The notes under the pieces: generated by a model | Database searches by the model: none | Told to the model about the DNA's origin: nothing | What the model saw: only the letters and a program-made list of their open reading frames with translations | NCBI GenBank assembly: GCA_019054805.1 | Contig: JAHQIY010000025.1 | Location: 186,001 to 250,000 of the forward strand | Direction: 5' to 3' | Origin: Brachionus manjavacas | Taxonomy: Eukaryota; Rotifera; Eurotatoria; Ploima; Brachionidae | Length of the DNA stretch: 64,000 nucleotides | Shown here: positions 24,640 to 34,231 of the stretch, one piece after another | Layout of the letters: each line of letters starts with the position of its first letter | Numbering within the stretch: the stretch's first letter is position 1 | Program-made: the position numbers and the translations under genes

Positions 24640-25769
24640 ATATGTTTATAAATGGAAAATTATGAAAAAAAATAATTTATATAATATAGGGCTAAAATTC
24701 AAAACGGTAAAACAAAAGATTTTTTCTGAATTTAGTCTTATTTATTTAAAAAAAAAACGGTTTTAAATGATCCTTGTAAAAAAGTATTTTTTGACTGTTT
24801 TTTGAAAATTGAAACTCCTTTTTTAAATTAAAATTTATATCCAAGTGTATAAAAGTTTATACTCTTTCAGAATATATATAATTTTAAAGTATTTCAATTT
24901 TATCATTGAAAACCTGGGTTTTGAAGAACTCCAAATTTTTAAAGGGTTTGTTATTTTAAGACCCTTAGGTGTAAGATTTTTTTCAGGACTCTCATAAAAT
25001 TAGATTTTTAAAGGACGTGGTTAATGAATTTCAAGTCAAAAATTAAGAATTCAGAAATCATTTAAGTTTTGAATTTCTCGAACTTTGAAACATAAAAAAT
25101 TTAATAAAAAGAAATATTAATTTTGTAAAATGAATTTCTTCGTTTTTTAAAGAAAGAAAAACATTTTTATCAATTTACAGCTTCAGTGAATTTGCCTTAT
25201 CTTTGAAATCATAAGATTCTATATTACAAAATTACAAATTAATTTGTCTTTTCAAGTTGGATTGTTTTTCTATCGTTAGTGAAGAGCAAATATATGTTTT
25301 GATATTTTTTTTATTTAATTAAGTTTAAGTCCTATTAACGATTGAATCATTTGATCTAATCTTACCAAGCGGATAAAATGACATGGATGCCCAACGAAGA
25401 AAACGATAGTTATACTTGACCTGGACTTGATCACTGTTCACTTTTTTTGAGATTATTATGGTTGATTCATTTTTCTATTACACGAACATTTCATTCAAAG
25501 CGAAACAATTTATTTTGACTTCTCAGGTCAATTTATATTTCCAAAGCATTTGACTATCTTATTATAAATTACAAAAATTTCTTAGCAACTTGAGCAACAT
25601 TTTTTAACTGATGAGATTCATTTAATTTGTTGGAAATTTTGTACAAAAAGCAAAATTTAGCAAGATTAGATTAAAAATGTCGAGCATTTTTTAAAGGCAA
25701 ATTATTATTTTCTCACCAGTTTTACTGAATAAAAATAAAAATTATTAAAAAGAATTTTATCAAGGTAAA
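24640..25769. other. AT-rich DNA, nothing recognised
   Basis: No coding or repeat signal seen between the gag-like frame and LINE-A copy 1. Confidence 0.5.
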
Positions 25770-27044
25770 CAAAATTTCCTAGAGTCTAAAAAGGATCTAA
25801 TCCAGTTAGTCAAGTAATGAGGTGGATTCATTTTAATCAATTTAAAAAGTGAGCCTTCATGCCAAACCCTATCGAAGGCTTTAGAAATATCAAAAAAAGG
25901 CCACAAACTCTTTTTTTCTATTAAATGATTCCACAATTTTTTGAATTAAAAAGAATAGATTATCTGATGTTCGCCGGTGTTTCCTAAATTCAGATTGCTC
26001 CTGGATAAGGAGTGAATTATATTCCAGAAAATTTTATAATCTTGAATAAAAATTCGTTCCAGTAACTTTCCTTAACAACTCGTTATACTAATTGGTCTAT
26101 AATTTAAAGGATCTTGTAAAATACAGGTTTTTTTTTGAATCATAGTACCGAATTTCCTCAAATAAAAGAAAGTTCGGTCATCAAAGGATTTCTTCTATTC
26201 GAAAATTTTTCACTCCCAAATCAAAATGTGACTCAATTACAAGAAATTAAAAGCTATATTTTTCTTCAATTAAAAACTAGAAAAATGCAGTTTTACATGA
26301 GAGATGATTCATAAATTTTCTTTTAAACAAGACACATATTCTCTAGAAAAATAACTCAAATAAAGAAAAATTTTTGACTGAAATACAAGCAAGTTTCTTC
26401 TATTTGTGGTTACTTCTATTTGAGGAAATACGGTAATGTTCTAAGTTTTCCACGCTTTCGGGACTTTACCTTCTGTAAGAGATAAATTAAAAAGTTCTGT
26501 GATTTCTATTAATGAATTTCTAGGTAAGTTTTTTAACATTAAATTATGAATTTGGTCAGGTCTTGATGCCGCTTCATTTTTCAATCTTTTTAAAGCTATA
26601 ATTAATTCATTTAAGCAAATTGGATCATTAAAATAACACTGATCATAATTTCTAAAGAATTCAGAGTTAGAATTAAGTATTTCAAAATCTTTCTTAGTAT
26701 CAATTAAATCAGAATTAAGACTAAATATTGAAGATAAGAGTTCTCCGAAGCATTTTCCCATTTCTTTATTAGTTTTCTATTCCTTGTCATTTGAAATCAA
26801 ATTTGGGATCAAATTTGATCCTTTTTTTGTTCTAAATTTATTTATTTTTTTCCAAAAAGGTCTTCTTGTCAGTAAGTTTAGTTTTTTCCTATCTTCTTGA
26901 TAAAATAAAACCAATTTTGATTCCAGAATTTTTTTAAAGAGGCCTTTAACTCGAATGTAAGTTGATTAAATTTTTGCTTGAGCACTAGACACCGAGTTTT
27001 TCGGAAGTTTCTTCTTACTTTGCTACGCTCTTTTATCAGAAAAA

Positions 27045-27853
27045 AGTCAATCCTCCGTATAACGAGACCCTATATAACGAGAAACCCTCTATAACAAGCA
27101 ACTTGGCTAGAACCGATTACGAGCTATAGAAAAAGATTTAAAAATTAATTCGGTATAACGAGTTTCGATATAACGAAAACTTGATATAACAAGCTTATAG
27201 TGAAATACCGCTTAATCATTTTCTTAAGAATAAAAACTTCCTATAACGAGCTTGATCAAAAGAAATTTTTTCACACTTTTTATATAAAAAAAAACTAAAA
27301 AAAAAACAATTAACTTATCTTCATGAATAACTATAAATCACCAGAAAACATTTCCTATCTAATTGTTTATAAAAAATGTCCAATCTTAATCAAAAAAAAA
27401 GAAAGCGTATTTCACTTGAAACAAAAGTTGAAATAATAAAAAAACATTGCGAACAAAAAATCGCTACTTCAATTCTCGCAAAAGAGTATAGCGTCAACAC
27501 ATCGACCATTTCGACAATTCTCTCGTCTAAAGAAAAAATTTTAGAGCACTTTGAGAAGAACTTGTGCGGTACAGAAAAAAAAAGAATCAAATTATCGAGT
27601 TTCGATGATGTCGATAAAGCCGTTTTGTTTTGGTTCGAACAAGTTCAAAAGTATAGCAACGTAACTGTGAATGGAATCGAAATTCAACTACAAGCCTTAA
27701 AGTATGCGACAATGTTAGGCCATGACCAATAAACATTTTGAAAAAAAAAATTTTTTTGCCCATCTTTTTCAATGCAATTTTGATATAACGAGTTTCGATA
27801 TAACGAGCAACGAAATTTTCGCCCAACTTGCTCGTTATATCGAGGATTGACTG
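27045..27853 (+). mobile_element. Pogo/Tigger-like DNA transposon, internally deleted
   Basis: Terminal inverted repeats: the left starts AGTCAATCCTCCGTATAACG at 27045; the right end (27831-27853), reverse-complemented, starts CAGTCAATCCTCGATATAAC. TATAACGAG sub-terminal repeats fill both flanks (for example 27059, 27153, 27242, 27784, 27797). TA follows the right end (27854-27855), the usual target for this group; the left C and TA are not preserved. It carries only the N-terminal part of a transposase and is inserted into LINE-A copy 1. Confidence 0.85.
27376..27732 (+). pseudogene. Truncated Tigger/pogo transposase (CENP-B-type DNA-binding part)
   Basis: 118 residues. Positions about 9-60 (KRKRISLETKVEIIKKHCEQ onward to STISTILSSKEKI) form the Psq/CENP-B-type helix-turn-helix. 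From about 78 (DVDKAVLFWFEQVQ...ALKYATMLGHDQ) the second CENP-B/Tc5 helix-turn-helix begins and is cut by a stop. The DDE catalytic domain is absent, so it could bind ends but not cut. The frame is still open, suggesting a fairly young deletion derivative mobilised by a full-length relative. Confidence 0.8.
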
Positions 27854-29049
27854 TAACAATGTTCGGGGGAAGACTGGTTTTGTAGATTTTCTGATAAAGA
27901 TAAGGAATGCTTTTATGAGAAGCAGAAATGATTTTTTCTTTAATTTTATCATTTAGTTGATATTTAGTAATGGAAATTTCAGGGATAATAACTATTTGAG
28001 AATTTAAAAATCTCGCTAAATAACTTCCAGTTCGCTTTCTTAAAGTTAAATTTTTTAGCTGTTGATTTATATTCTAATTGATAGCCCATAGAAATTAATG
28101 CTTCGATTGGGAAATGGTCACTAGTCGTGTCTTGACTATTTAAGACATTGAAGTCGGTAATTTGGTCAATTAATAAAGATGAAACTAAAGGAGATCAAGA
28201 ATTTCAGAGAAATTCTTATTAAAAATATTGAAAGTAAGGCGCTTATCATTGATTACTGAAAAGTCTAACTCATTGATTTTTCTCTCTAACATTATACCGT
28301 TTTCATTTTCCCCAAAGCAGCCTATTTTCTTTTTTCTAGCGTTTAGATCACAACCTAAAATTTAGTTTCTACATGTTTTATTAAATGTTTTAAAAAGCTC
28401 AATGTTCAGAGGCACATTGTTAGGATTATAAAGACTAAAGACAACTAATTCACTATTCTTTCCTAAATTTAATTTTATACAAAGAATTTCGGAATTGAAT
28501 TCCTCATAAGAAAAATCTTGTATAAATTCAATTCTTTCTTTAATGAATATGGCTACTTCTCCTCCATACTTGTTGAGTGGTTTTTTTACGAACTGATAAT
28601 TGTAAAAATCAAGATAAATATTTACCTCACTCAAATCTATCTTTAATTCATTGAGCAAAATAATTTCGGTACATTTTTGCTAAAAAAATTTCCTAAGAGG
28701 TGAACCTTACTAGGTAATTGAGGACAACTCCAGGGTTTAATTACGAACCTTTTCTTAGAGAAAAGTTGACTTGAAAGATTTTTCTTCTTTGTATATATGA
28801 GTTGGACTGTTTTTGTATAAAATCGATGTTGTTTTTATTTGAAGTGAAGTAATTCCAATATTTTTGTCTTGAAATACGTCATTTAGTTCACGGTATTCAT
28901 AAATATTAGCTTGATCTTTTAGTTTTTTCGATTCTTCTGTTTGTGAATCGTTGGATTCTAAAACGCGCTTGATTTGCATTTGTTAAATCGTTATTTGGGA
29001 AATCTAAAGTTTTGTTAATCATGTACATGCTGAGAGTGGTCGGACAAAG

Positions 29050-29090
29050 CTGTTCTGGTTGTACCGTGCTAAAGATGCTTCAGAATAAAA
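29050..29090 (-). repeat. Diverged LINE-A 3' tail
   Basis: GTACCGTGCTAAAGATGCTT followed by CAGAATAAAA on the plus strand: the LINE-A tail core in reverse, just upstream of copy 1, so a separate short insertion. Confidence 0.5.
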
Positions 29091-29299
29091 TTTAAAATAA
29101 AAAATCAAGTTAAAAAGAAAAAAAATCTCTGATTATTGCAAATTTGACATTTGGCTTAGCAACTTGATCTTAATTTATACCGTCATCACTTGATTTAAAA
29201 GCTAAATTTACAGTGGAAAGTTTGCTTACTAACTCAAGCGAAATTCAACGTTGTAAATTAAGATAAATTTAAGAATTCAGTCAAATTGAATCTTAAAAA

Positions 29300-31140
29300 A
29301 AAGGAGAAACCTGTTAATCACAAAACAATTTTTAAGCGATTCAAATGTGTACTGAGAGACTCGGAATTAAAAGAAATTGCAGCTATTTAAAATTTCTTTT
29401 CGAACAAAATATGGATTACAAAGTTCCAACAAGTCTTTACCGCTTCGGAAGTTTTGAACGTTCAATCGAAATAAATTGTGATTATTTTAAGATTGAAGAT
29501 GCAAATAAATTGCCGAAGACAAGAAAATACTCGATCTGTTCTCATAGTTGAATAAAAAATCCTTTTTTTTGTAATAGTGAAGGTCACAACATTGCTAGAT
29601 GTCCTGTTTAGAACCATGCATTCGAAAAATTTAATTAAAAAGGACATTTAACTCAGAAATTCTCATAAACTGAGTGACTTAAATCGATTGAACGAGCTAA
29701 AATTGTCAAAGGCAGACTAGCTATTCAGATCGAAGAAGAAAAAATTTCTCAAAAAGAGACATGAGGAATCTTTCTTGTCGTCAAAGTCCACTCAAAAAAG
29801 TATGCATTCTCCAGTTCTAGCAATTTCTCTTAATAAAGATTCTGACCGCTTAAATTTGGTAAAATTAAGGGATCAATCTTAAAAGTCATTATAATTGTTT
29901 TTTATCGAATTCCAAAAAGTAATCAAATCAAGAGCGTTTCAGAATCTGACGTATCACAAAAAGCAAAATCGAAAAAAATATAGGATCAAGCTAAAGATTA
30001 AGAAAATAGTGAATCTCTTTTGTTTAAAACTGAATTTAAGAAAGATTATTGAATTATTTCTATTTTAGCCTTATAATCTAACAGCTAATTTTAAAAAATG
30101 TAGAAACTTTATTCTAGGTGGTGACCTAAGTATTTGAAAAAAGCTAAAAGGCTGCGTAGGAGATAATAAAAAATTTGGCTTGAAGGTTAATTCTTTAAAT
30201 TGAATAAAATCAATCCACCTCATTACATAACTAATTGGATTAGATCCTTTCTAGACTTTTGGACTTAAAAGGTAAATGAGGATGAACAACTGAACAAAGA
30301 ATACCAAATAATTGCAGGTGTCCCACAAGTTCTATCAATTAGTTCTCTTTTATTTAGTATATTAATGGCATTCTCAAAAGAAACAAAACAAATAATGAAT
30401 ACTCTCTGCTTTTCGCAGATGATCTAGTGACATTCTTCATTTATAACAAAAAGGGGAACCTTGAAAAAAAGATAAATAAGTACACCAACGAACTAGAACA
30501 ATGGCTTATTAAATGGAAAATGAAGATATCAGTTGAAAAGTCGTATTCATTAGTCTTTTCTAAGAACAAAAAATAAAGTGATAATATTACCTTAAAAATT
30601 AATGTAAACAGAATACTGAGACAAAAAGAAATCAAGTTTCTTGGTTTTAAATTTGATTCTGAGTTAAACTTTAATATACTGGTAGACAAAATTAAATAAT
30701 GCTGTAATCAAAGCCAAAATATTATTAAGATATTGTCAAACAATAAATGGGGTCTCAATCAAAATACATTAGGAAATTTATATAAATCTTTAGTCGTTCT
30801 TTTCCTTGCTTGAATTCATTTTCAGAAAATTATACCAAATAACTACAAGCAATTCAGAATACAGCAGTCAGATATGAATCGAGATATATTGAATACCCAA
30901 CTCCATTGTGTAGTTGCTACCTTACTACTTCCTATTTTTTCCATGAAGCTTCTACTATGTAAACATGTGTCACATGTAACAACCTATTTCAATATTTGTC
31001 TTTTTAAACTTTCTTTACATTTTTTTTATTTTTATTATTAATTTACTTTATTTTTATTTTTTTAAAATTTATTCTGAAGGAGCTCTTGCTACGTACAGAA
31101 AACAAATAAATAACAATTAATAAAATAAAATAAAATCACA
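29300..31140 (+). mobile_element. LINE-A copy 2: ORF1, endonuclease scrap, RT palm and 3' tail
   Basis: Plus strand. From 29345 the first-protein region runs on, broken by stops. Around 29519-29700 are two decayed CCHC zinc knuckles (FFCNSEGHNIARC, then KGHLTQKFS). 29930-29990 aligns with the start of copy 1 (QIKSVSESDVSQ). A GGDLSI...KLKGCVGDNK scrap of the endonuclease is at 30118-30170, followed directly by RT sequence equivalent to 25830 of copy 1, so roughly 1.7 kb of endonuclease/RT is deleted. Then come SLLFADDLVTFF (about 30403-30437), GNLEKKINKYTNELEQWLIK, and the 3' UTR and hairpin tail at 31068-31140. Dead. Confidence 0.8.
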
Positions 31141-32260
31141 TCTTTTATTTATTTTATAAATATTTTAAACATTATATCAATTTTTTATATTTTTTTTCCT
31201 AATAGGAATCTATTTTAAATAATGAATTAAAAATAGCAAAATTCGAATATTAATTAAGTAGTACCTTAATAGCTAATTTTGTTACCGCTTAAAAAAAAAG
31301 GCTTTTTTAAGATGACATTTTTAGAAGTAAAATTTAGTAATAAAATCAGAAAATAGAGTAATTAGAAATAAATTTTTGTAAAAAACTTTTCCTAATTTTG
31401 AAAAATTTTTATAAGAAATTATTTTTTTTGTGTGAAAGAAAAAAATTAAGGCTATAAGCCCTATTTGTTTCTTAAGTCCCATTAAATTTTGATTTACGGT
31501 ATTTCCGTGCTTAAGAACACATGTCCTGAAACCCAAAGAAATACGTTAGGATATAAACTTTTTCCATGTTAAAAAAATTAAACACAAGTCCGACTTTACA
31601 AGGCATTAATAAAAGGATTTTGAAAAAGGGGTTAAAAGCCAAAGATCAAAGCTTAAGTTTAGGGCGTCGTTTGAATCAATGTTTAAAAAAAATTTTTTTT
31701 TAGATATTTACCAATAACCTTGGTACTGTTGCTGCACATAAAAATGTTGAAAAAAAATTAATTTTTATAAATAATATCCTTTTCATAACTTCAAATAGTG
31801 AAACTCTAGTAATTTATAATAAGAATGGAAGTGTGAGAAAACCATTTGGCAGAAAGAAGCGCTCAAAAAAATAAACAATAAAAATCATGATTTTCATTAA
31901 AATTAAGATCGGACCGAAATTTTTTTTATGCATTTTTATTTTAATTTATTTTTTTTTCTATCTTCAAATAAAATATATTTTTATATTTTTAAAATTGTAA
32001 ATTTTTTTTTAACATAGAAGAAGTTCAAGCGTTTGCATGCGCTAAACATATTTCTTTGAGTCTTGGTTAACTCTAGCTTTGTTTTTTTCTGAAATGTCAA
32101 TTTAAAATGTCTAAATTGATTTAAAATGAAAAAAGTGATTCAATTTCAAAACAATTTTTATTTTCTTCAATAATTTTAATTTAAAAAATAATAACGGAGG
32201 AGGCTTTTTACTAAACAATATGTAAAATTCAAAAAAAAAAAGTGAATATAATAAATTTCT
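31141..32260. other. AT-rich DNA between LINE-A copy 2 and the RAG1-like gene
   Basis: No gene recognised. The 31321-31536 frame is noise. A minus-strand AATAAA at plus 32157-32162, about 100 bp past the RAG1-like stop, is a candidate cleavage signal. No terminal inverted repeat was recognised here. Confidence 0.5.
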
Positions 32261-34231
32261 TCAATTAATGGCTAAATATCCCAAGTATTCCATTCTATTT
32301 CTCTTGTCCATCATTTGCCGCAGAGCGGAGCTTCTTTTGTTCGTACCCTTGAAGTACTGGTTGGTCGAAATGTCGTTTAGCTTTTCCAAACCTTGACAAT
32401 TGAATGCATTGATATCCTGATACAAAAAAACAAATTCGTGTAGGTGCGCCACAAACGCGTGCATGTAAGGTGTTACTGTGGTGCGCGGATAAATCTTGAG
32501 CAGATCGGTGAGCCAGTCGCGGGTATTTTGCTTCAGTTGGTCTGCATTGAGCTCATTGTTGCGCACCAGTTTAATAATCGAATAGAAGTCGTCCCAGATT
32601 TTTTGCAGCAGCACCAAATTTGGATAGTTGGGAATCACTTCTTCCAATCTCAAATTTTCGAAAAGCCTGTTCTTCTCAGGGCCTACTAGGTCGCGCCAGT
32701 TCAGCTTTTTGGTCTCCGGCACCCACTGGAACATCAGTCTAATGTTGCACTTGCTTCTCAAGGTGTTCTGAAGAGCATTCAAATGTTTGTAGTGGGTCAA
32801 GTCGAATTTGGAGATGGCGTTCATGTCGAACTTGTCAGCTTCGCAGCATTCTTTGATCAGCAAATTGAGCAGGTTGTCCGATATGCGCAAATACAAGTGG
32901 AGCATGTCGATTATGTATCTATTGATTGGTATGATATCTTTGAATATGGGCTCCCTGTAGTAGCCGAACTTTGGTTCTTTGGCATCTTGGCACAGCACTT
33001 TTTGATGTTCTTGGTAGGTTCGGCAGCCTTTGGCCACATCTGTTATCGACCATTCTCTGGTCATGTCGTAGAAGTCGTCTTTGCAGCACTTGCACCATAC
33101 GCACGGGTACTTGGAGTTGGCGCTCTGCAGACCCAAACTCTGGGCCAACATTTTCCAATCGGCTGCAAAATAAAACACCAAATTGACCCTCTTGTCGTTC
33201 AGAGTCAAATGCTCGATTTGGCGCAGCTCGGCGATGATCTCCTTAAAGCACTTGGTCAGCGCCTCGTAATTTTCGCTCTCTATCTCAAAAATGCCAATTG
33301 TGTAATTTCCATTTGCTGTTTTGGCCTTGGCGCCTTCGTTTATAATTGTGAAAGTAAAGTTGAGCAGCTTCAAATTTCTTCCAATATTGGTTCCGTCTGC
33401 TCCCAGCTTGATGTGCAGCGTTTTCTCCGCACCACCGAACTCAGCCTGGTTGCAGTCATAGTAATTCTGCAATCGGATAATTATCTTGTCTTTGAGGGAC
33501 ACATAGACGCCCATTTCATTTTCGAAAATTTCGAACATTGAGTTGATTTCGCCGCGCCGCTGCTTCAGCTTAAAAATCGAAGGTATTTCGAGATGGCACA
33601 TTTTTTTCAGATCATCATAGGCAACGTCCGAAATGGAGTGCTTGTCCTTGTAGTAGAGCAAATTGTTCACATTTGGCTCGAGCTTATCAGCCGCCTCGTT
33701 GGTTGGCGCCCGAATTTTGAGCTGGAAGTCGCACTCGTCCAACTCAATCGGGTTGAGCTCAATGCCGCTGATGCACAAGCCTATGCTGCGCAGGAAATGG
33801 TTGCTCTCGGCAAATATCTCCTTGATGGTGTGCTGCAGGCGCACCTTTTGTCTCTGGCACACTTGGTAGTAGTTTTTTCGCTTTACTATTTTGGCCAGCT
33901 TGCTAAATGTGCATTCCTGCTTTATCTTGGTCTGGCCCTCGGTTTTCTTCTCCAAGTCCTTGGCCTTGTCGGACTCGATGCGGGCCTCCAGAATTTTGGT
34001 CGTGATCTCCACAGACTTGCCCAAGTCGAAGCCGGTGTCGCTGGACGAGCGCGGCATCAAAGCGCTGCTCGGATTCAGAATTCTGGTGATGCTCTTTTTG
34101 GTCAGGTTGGCTTCGCCTGGGCTGTCATCCTTTAGCAGCGACTTGATGGTCTTTGGTTTGGAAGTGATGCTTGGCGATGATGACGAGGGCTCCTGGCTCG
34201 AAATAAATGAGGATATTTTTTTTACTTTCAT
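32261..34231 (-). CDS. RAG1/Transib-like DDE recombinase core protein
   Basis: 656 residues, uninterrupted. Positions 1-115 are a Ser/Lys-rich, probably disordered leader. From about 270 the protein fits the RAG1 catalytic core. Candidate catalytic residues: D279 (LGADGTNIG), D358 (YFAADWKML), E616 (GLEKLND). Zinc ligands: C377-x-x-C380 and H591-xxxx-H596. SIT at 395-397 and D442-x-L-H445 also recur in RAG1. Compared with mouse RAG1 (D600, D708, C727, C730, D792, H795, H937, H942, E962, from memory), spacings are identical for D-C (19), C-C (3), C-D (62), H-H (5) and H-E (20). The protein ends 40 residues after the glutamate, near the RAG1 core end. No N-terminal RING and no GGRPR nonamer motif are seen. 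Codon use is host-like. I recall uncharacterised relatives in cnidarians. Active transposase, immobile relic or domesticated gene cannot be decided here. Confidence 0.85.
   Translation of the reverse strand: MKVKKISSFISSQEPSSSSPSITSKPKTIKSLLKDDSPGEANLTKKSITRILNPSSALMPRSSSDTGFDLGKSVEITTKILEARIESDKAKDLEKKTEGQTKIKQECTFSKLAKIVKRKNYYQVCQRQKVRLQHTIKEIFAESNHFLRSIGLCISGIELNPIELDECDFQLKIRAPTNEAADKLEPNVNNLLYYKDKHSISDVAYDDLKKMCHLEIPSIFKLKQRRGEINSMFEIFENEMGVYVSLKDKIIIRLQNYYDCNQAEFGGAEKTLHIKLGADGTNIGRNLKLLNFTFTIINEGAKAKTANGNYTIGIFEIESENYEALTKCFKEIIAELRQIEHLTLNDKRVNLVFYFAADWKMLAQSLGLQSANSKYPCVWCKCCKDDFYDMTREWSITDVAKGCRTYQEHQKVLCQDAKEPKFGYYREPIFKDIIPINRYIIDMLHLYLRISDNLLNLLIKECCEADKFDMNAISKFDLTHYKHLNALQNTLRSKCNIRLMFQWVPETKKLNWRDLVGPEKNRLFENLRLEEVIPNYPNLVLLQKIWDDFYSIIKLVRNNELNADQLKQNTRDWLTDLLKIYPRTTVTPYMHAFVAHLHEFVFLYQDINAFNCQGLEKLNDISTNQYFKGTNKRSSALRQMMDKRNRMEYLGYLAIN

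Larger units (their letters stand above)
25770..29000 (-). mobile_element. LINE-A copy 1: endonuclease and RT remnants, split by a Tigger element
   Basis: Read on the minus strand. At 28979-28755 is the end of the first protein region (MQIKRVLESNDSQTEESKKL). At 28658-28362 is an APE-type endonuclease part (YNYQFVKKPLNKYGGEVAIF, FSLYNPNN), followed across a stop by CDLNARKKKIGCFGENENG. At 26761-26441 is the RT N-terminus (ALKRLKNEAASRPDQIHNLM, LFNLSLTEGKVPKAWKT). At 26430-25775 the frame-shifted RT fingers/palm continue and match 48690-49020 of copy 3. The 3' half is missing. The pogo/Tigger element 27045-27853 lies between endonuclease and RT. Overall order is as in Jockey/CR1-like LINEs. Many stops; dead. 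Confidence 0.8.

Noticed and set aside
25770-31140. Twin-priming as the origin of the head-to-head LINE-A copies
   Set aside because: Copy 2 has ORF1 and an endonuclease scrap in sense orientation upstream of its RT part, which simple twin-priming does not give; kept only as a possible rearrangement.
31540-31900. Possible Tc1 scrap (SETLVIYNKNGSVRKPFG-like reading)
   Set aside because: Too short and without a catalytic or HTH landmark.
32783-34135. Long plus-strand frames opposite the RAG1-like gene
   Set aside because: Antisense shadows; the minus-strand protein carries the conserved motifs.
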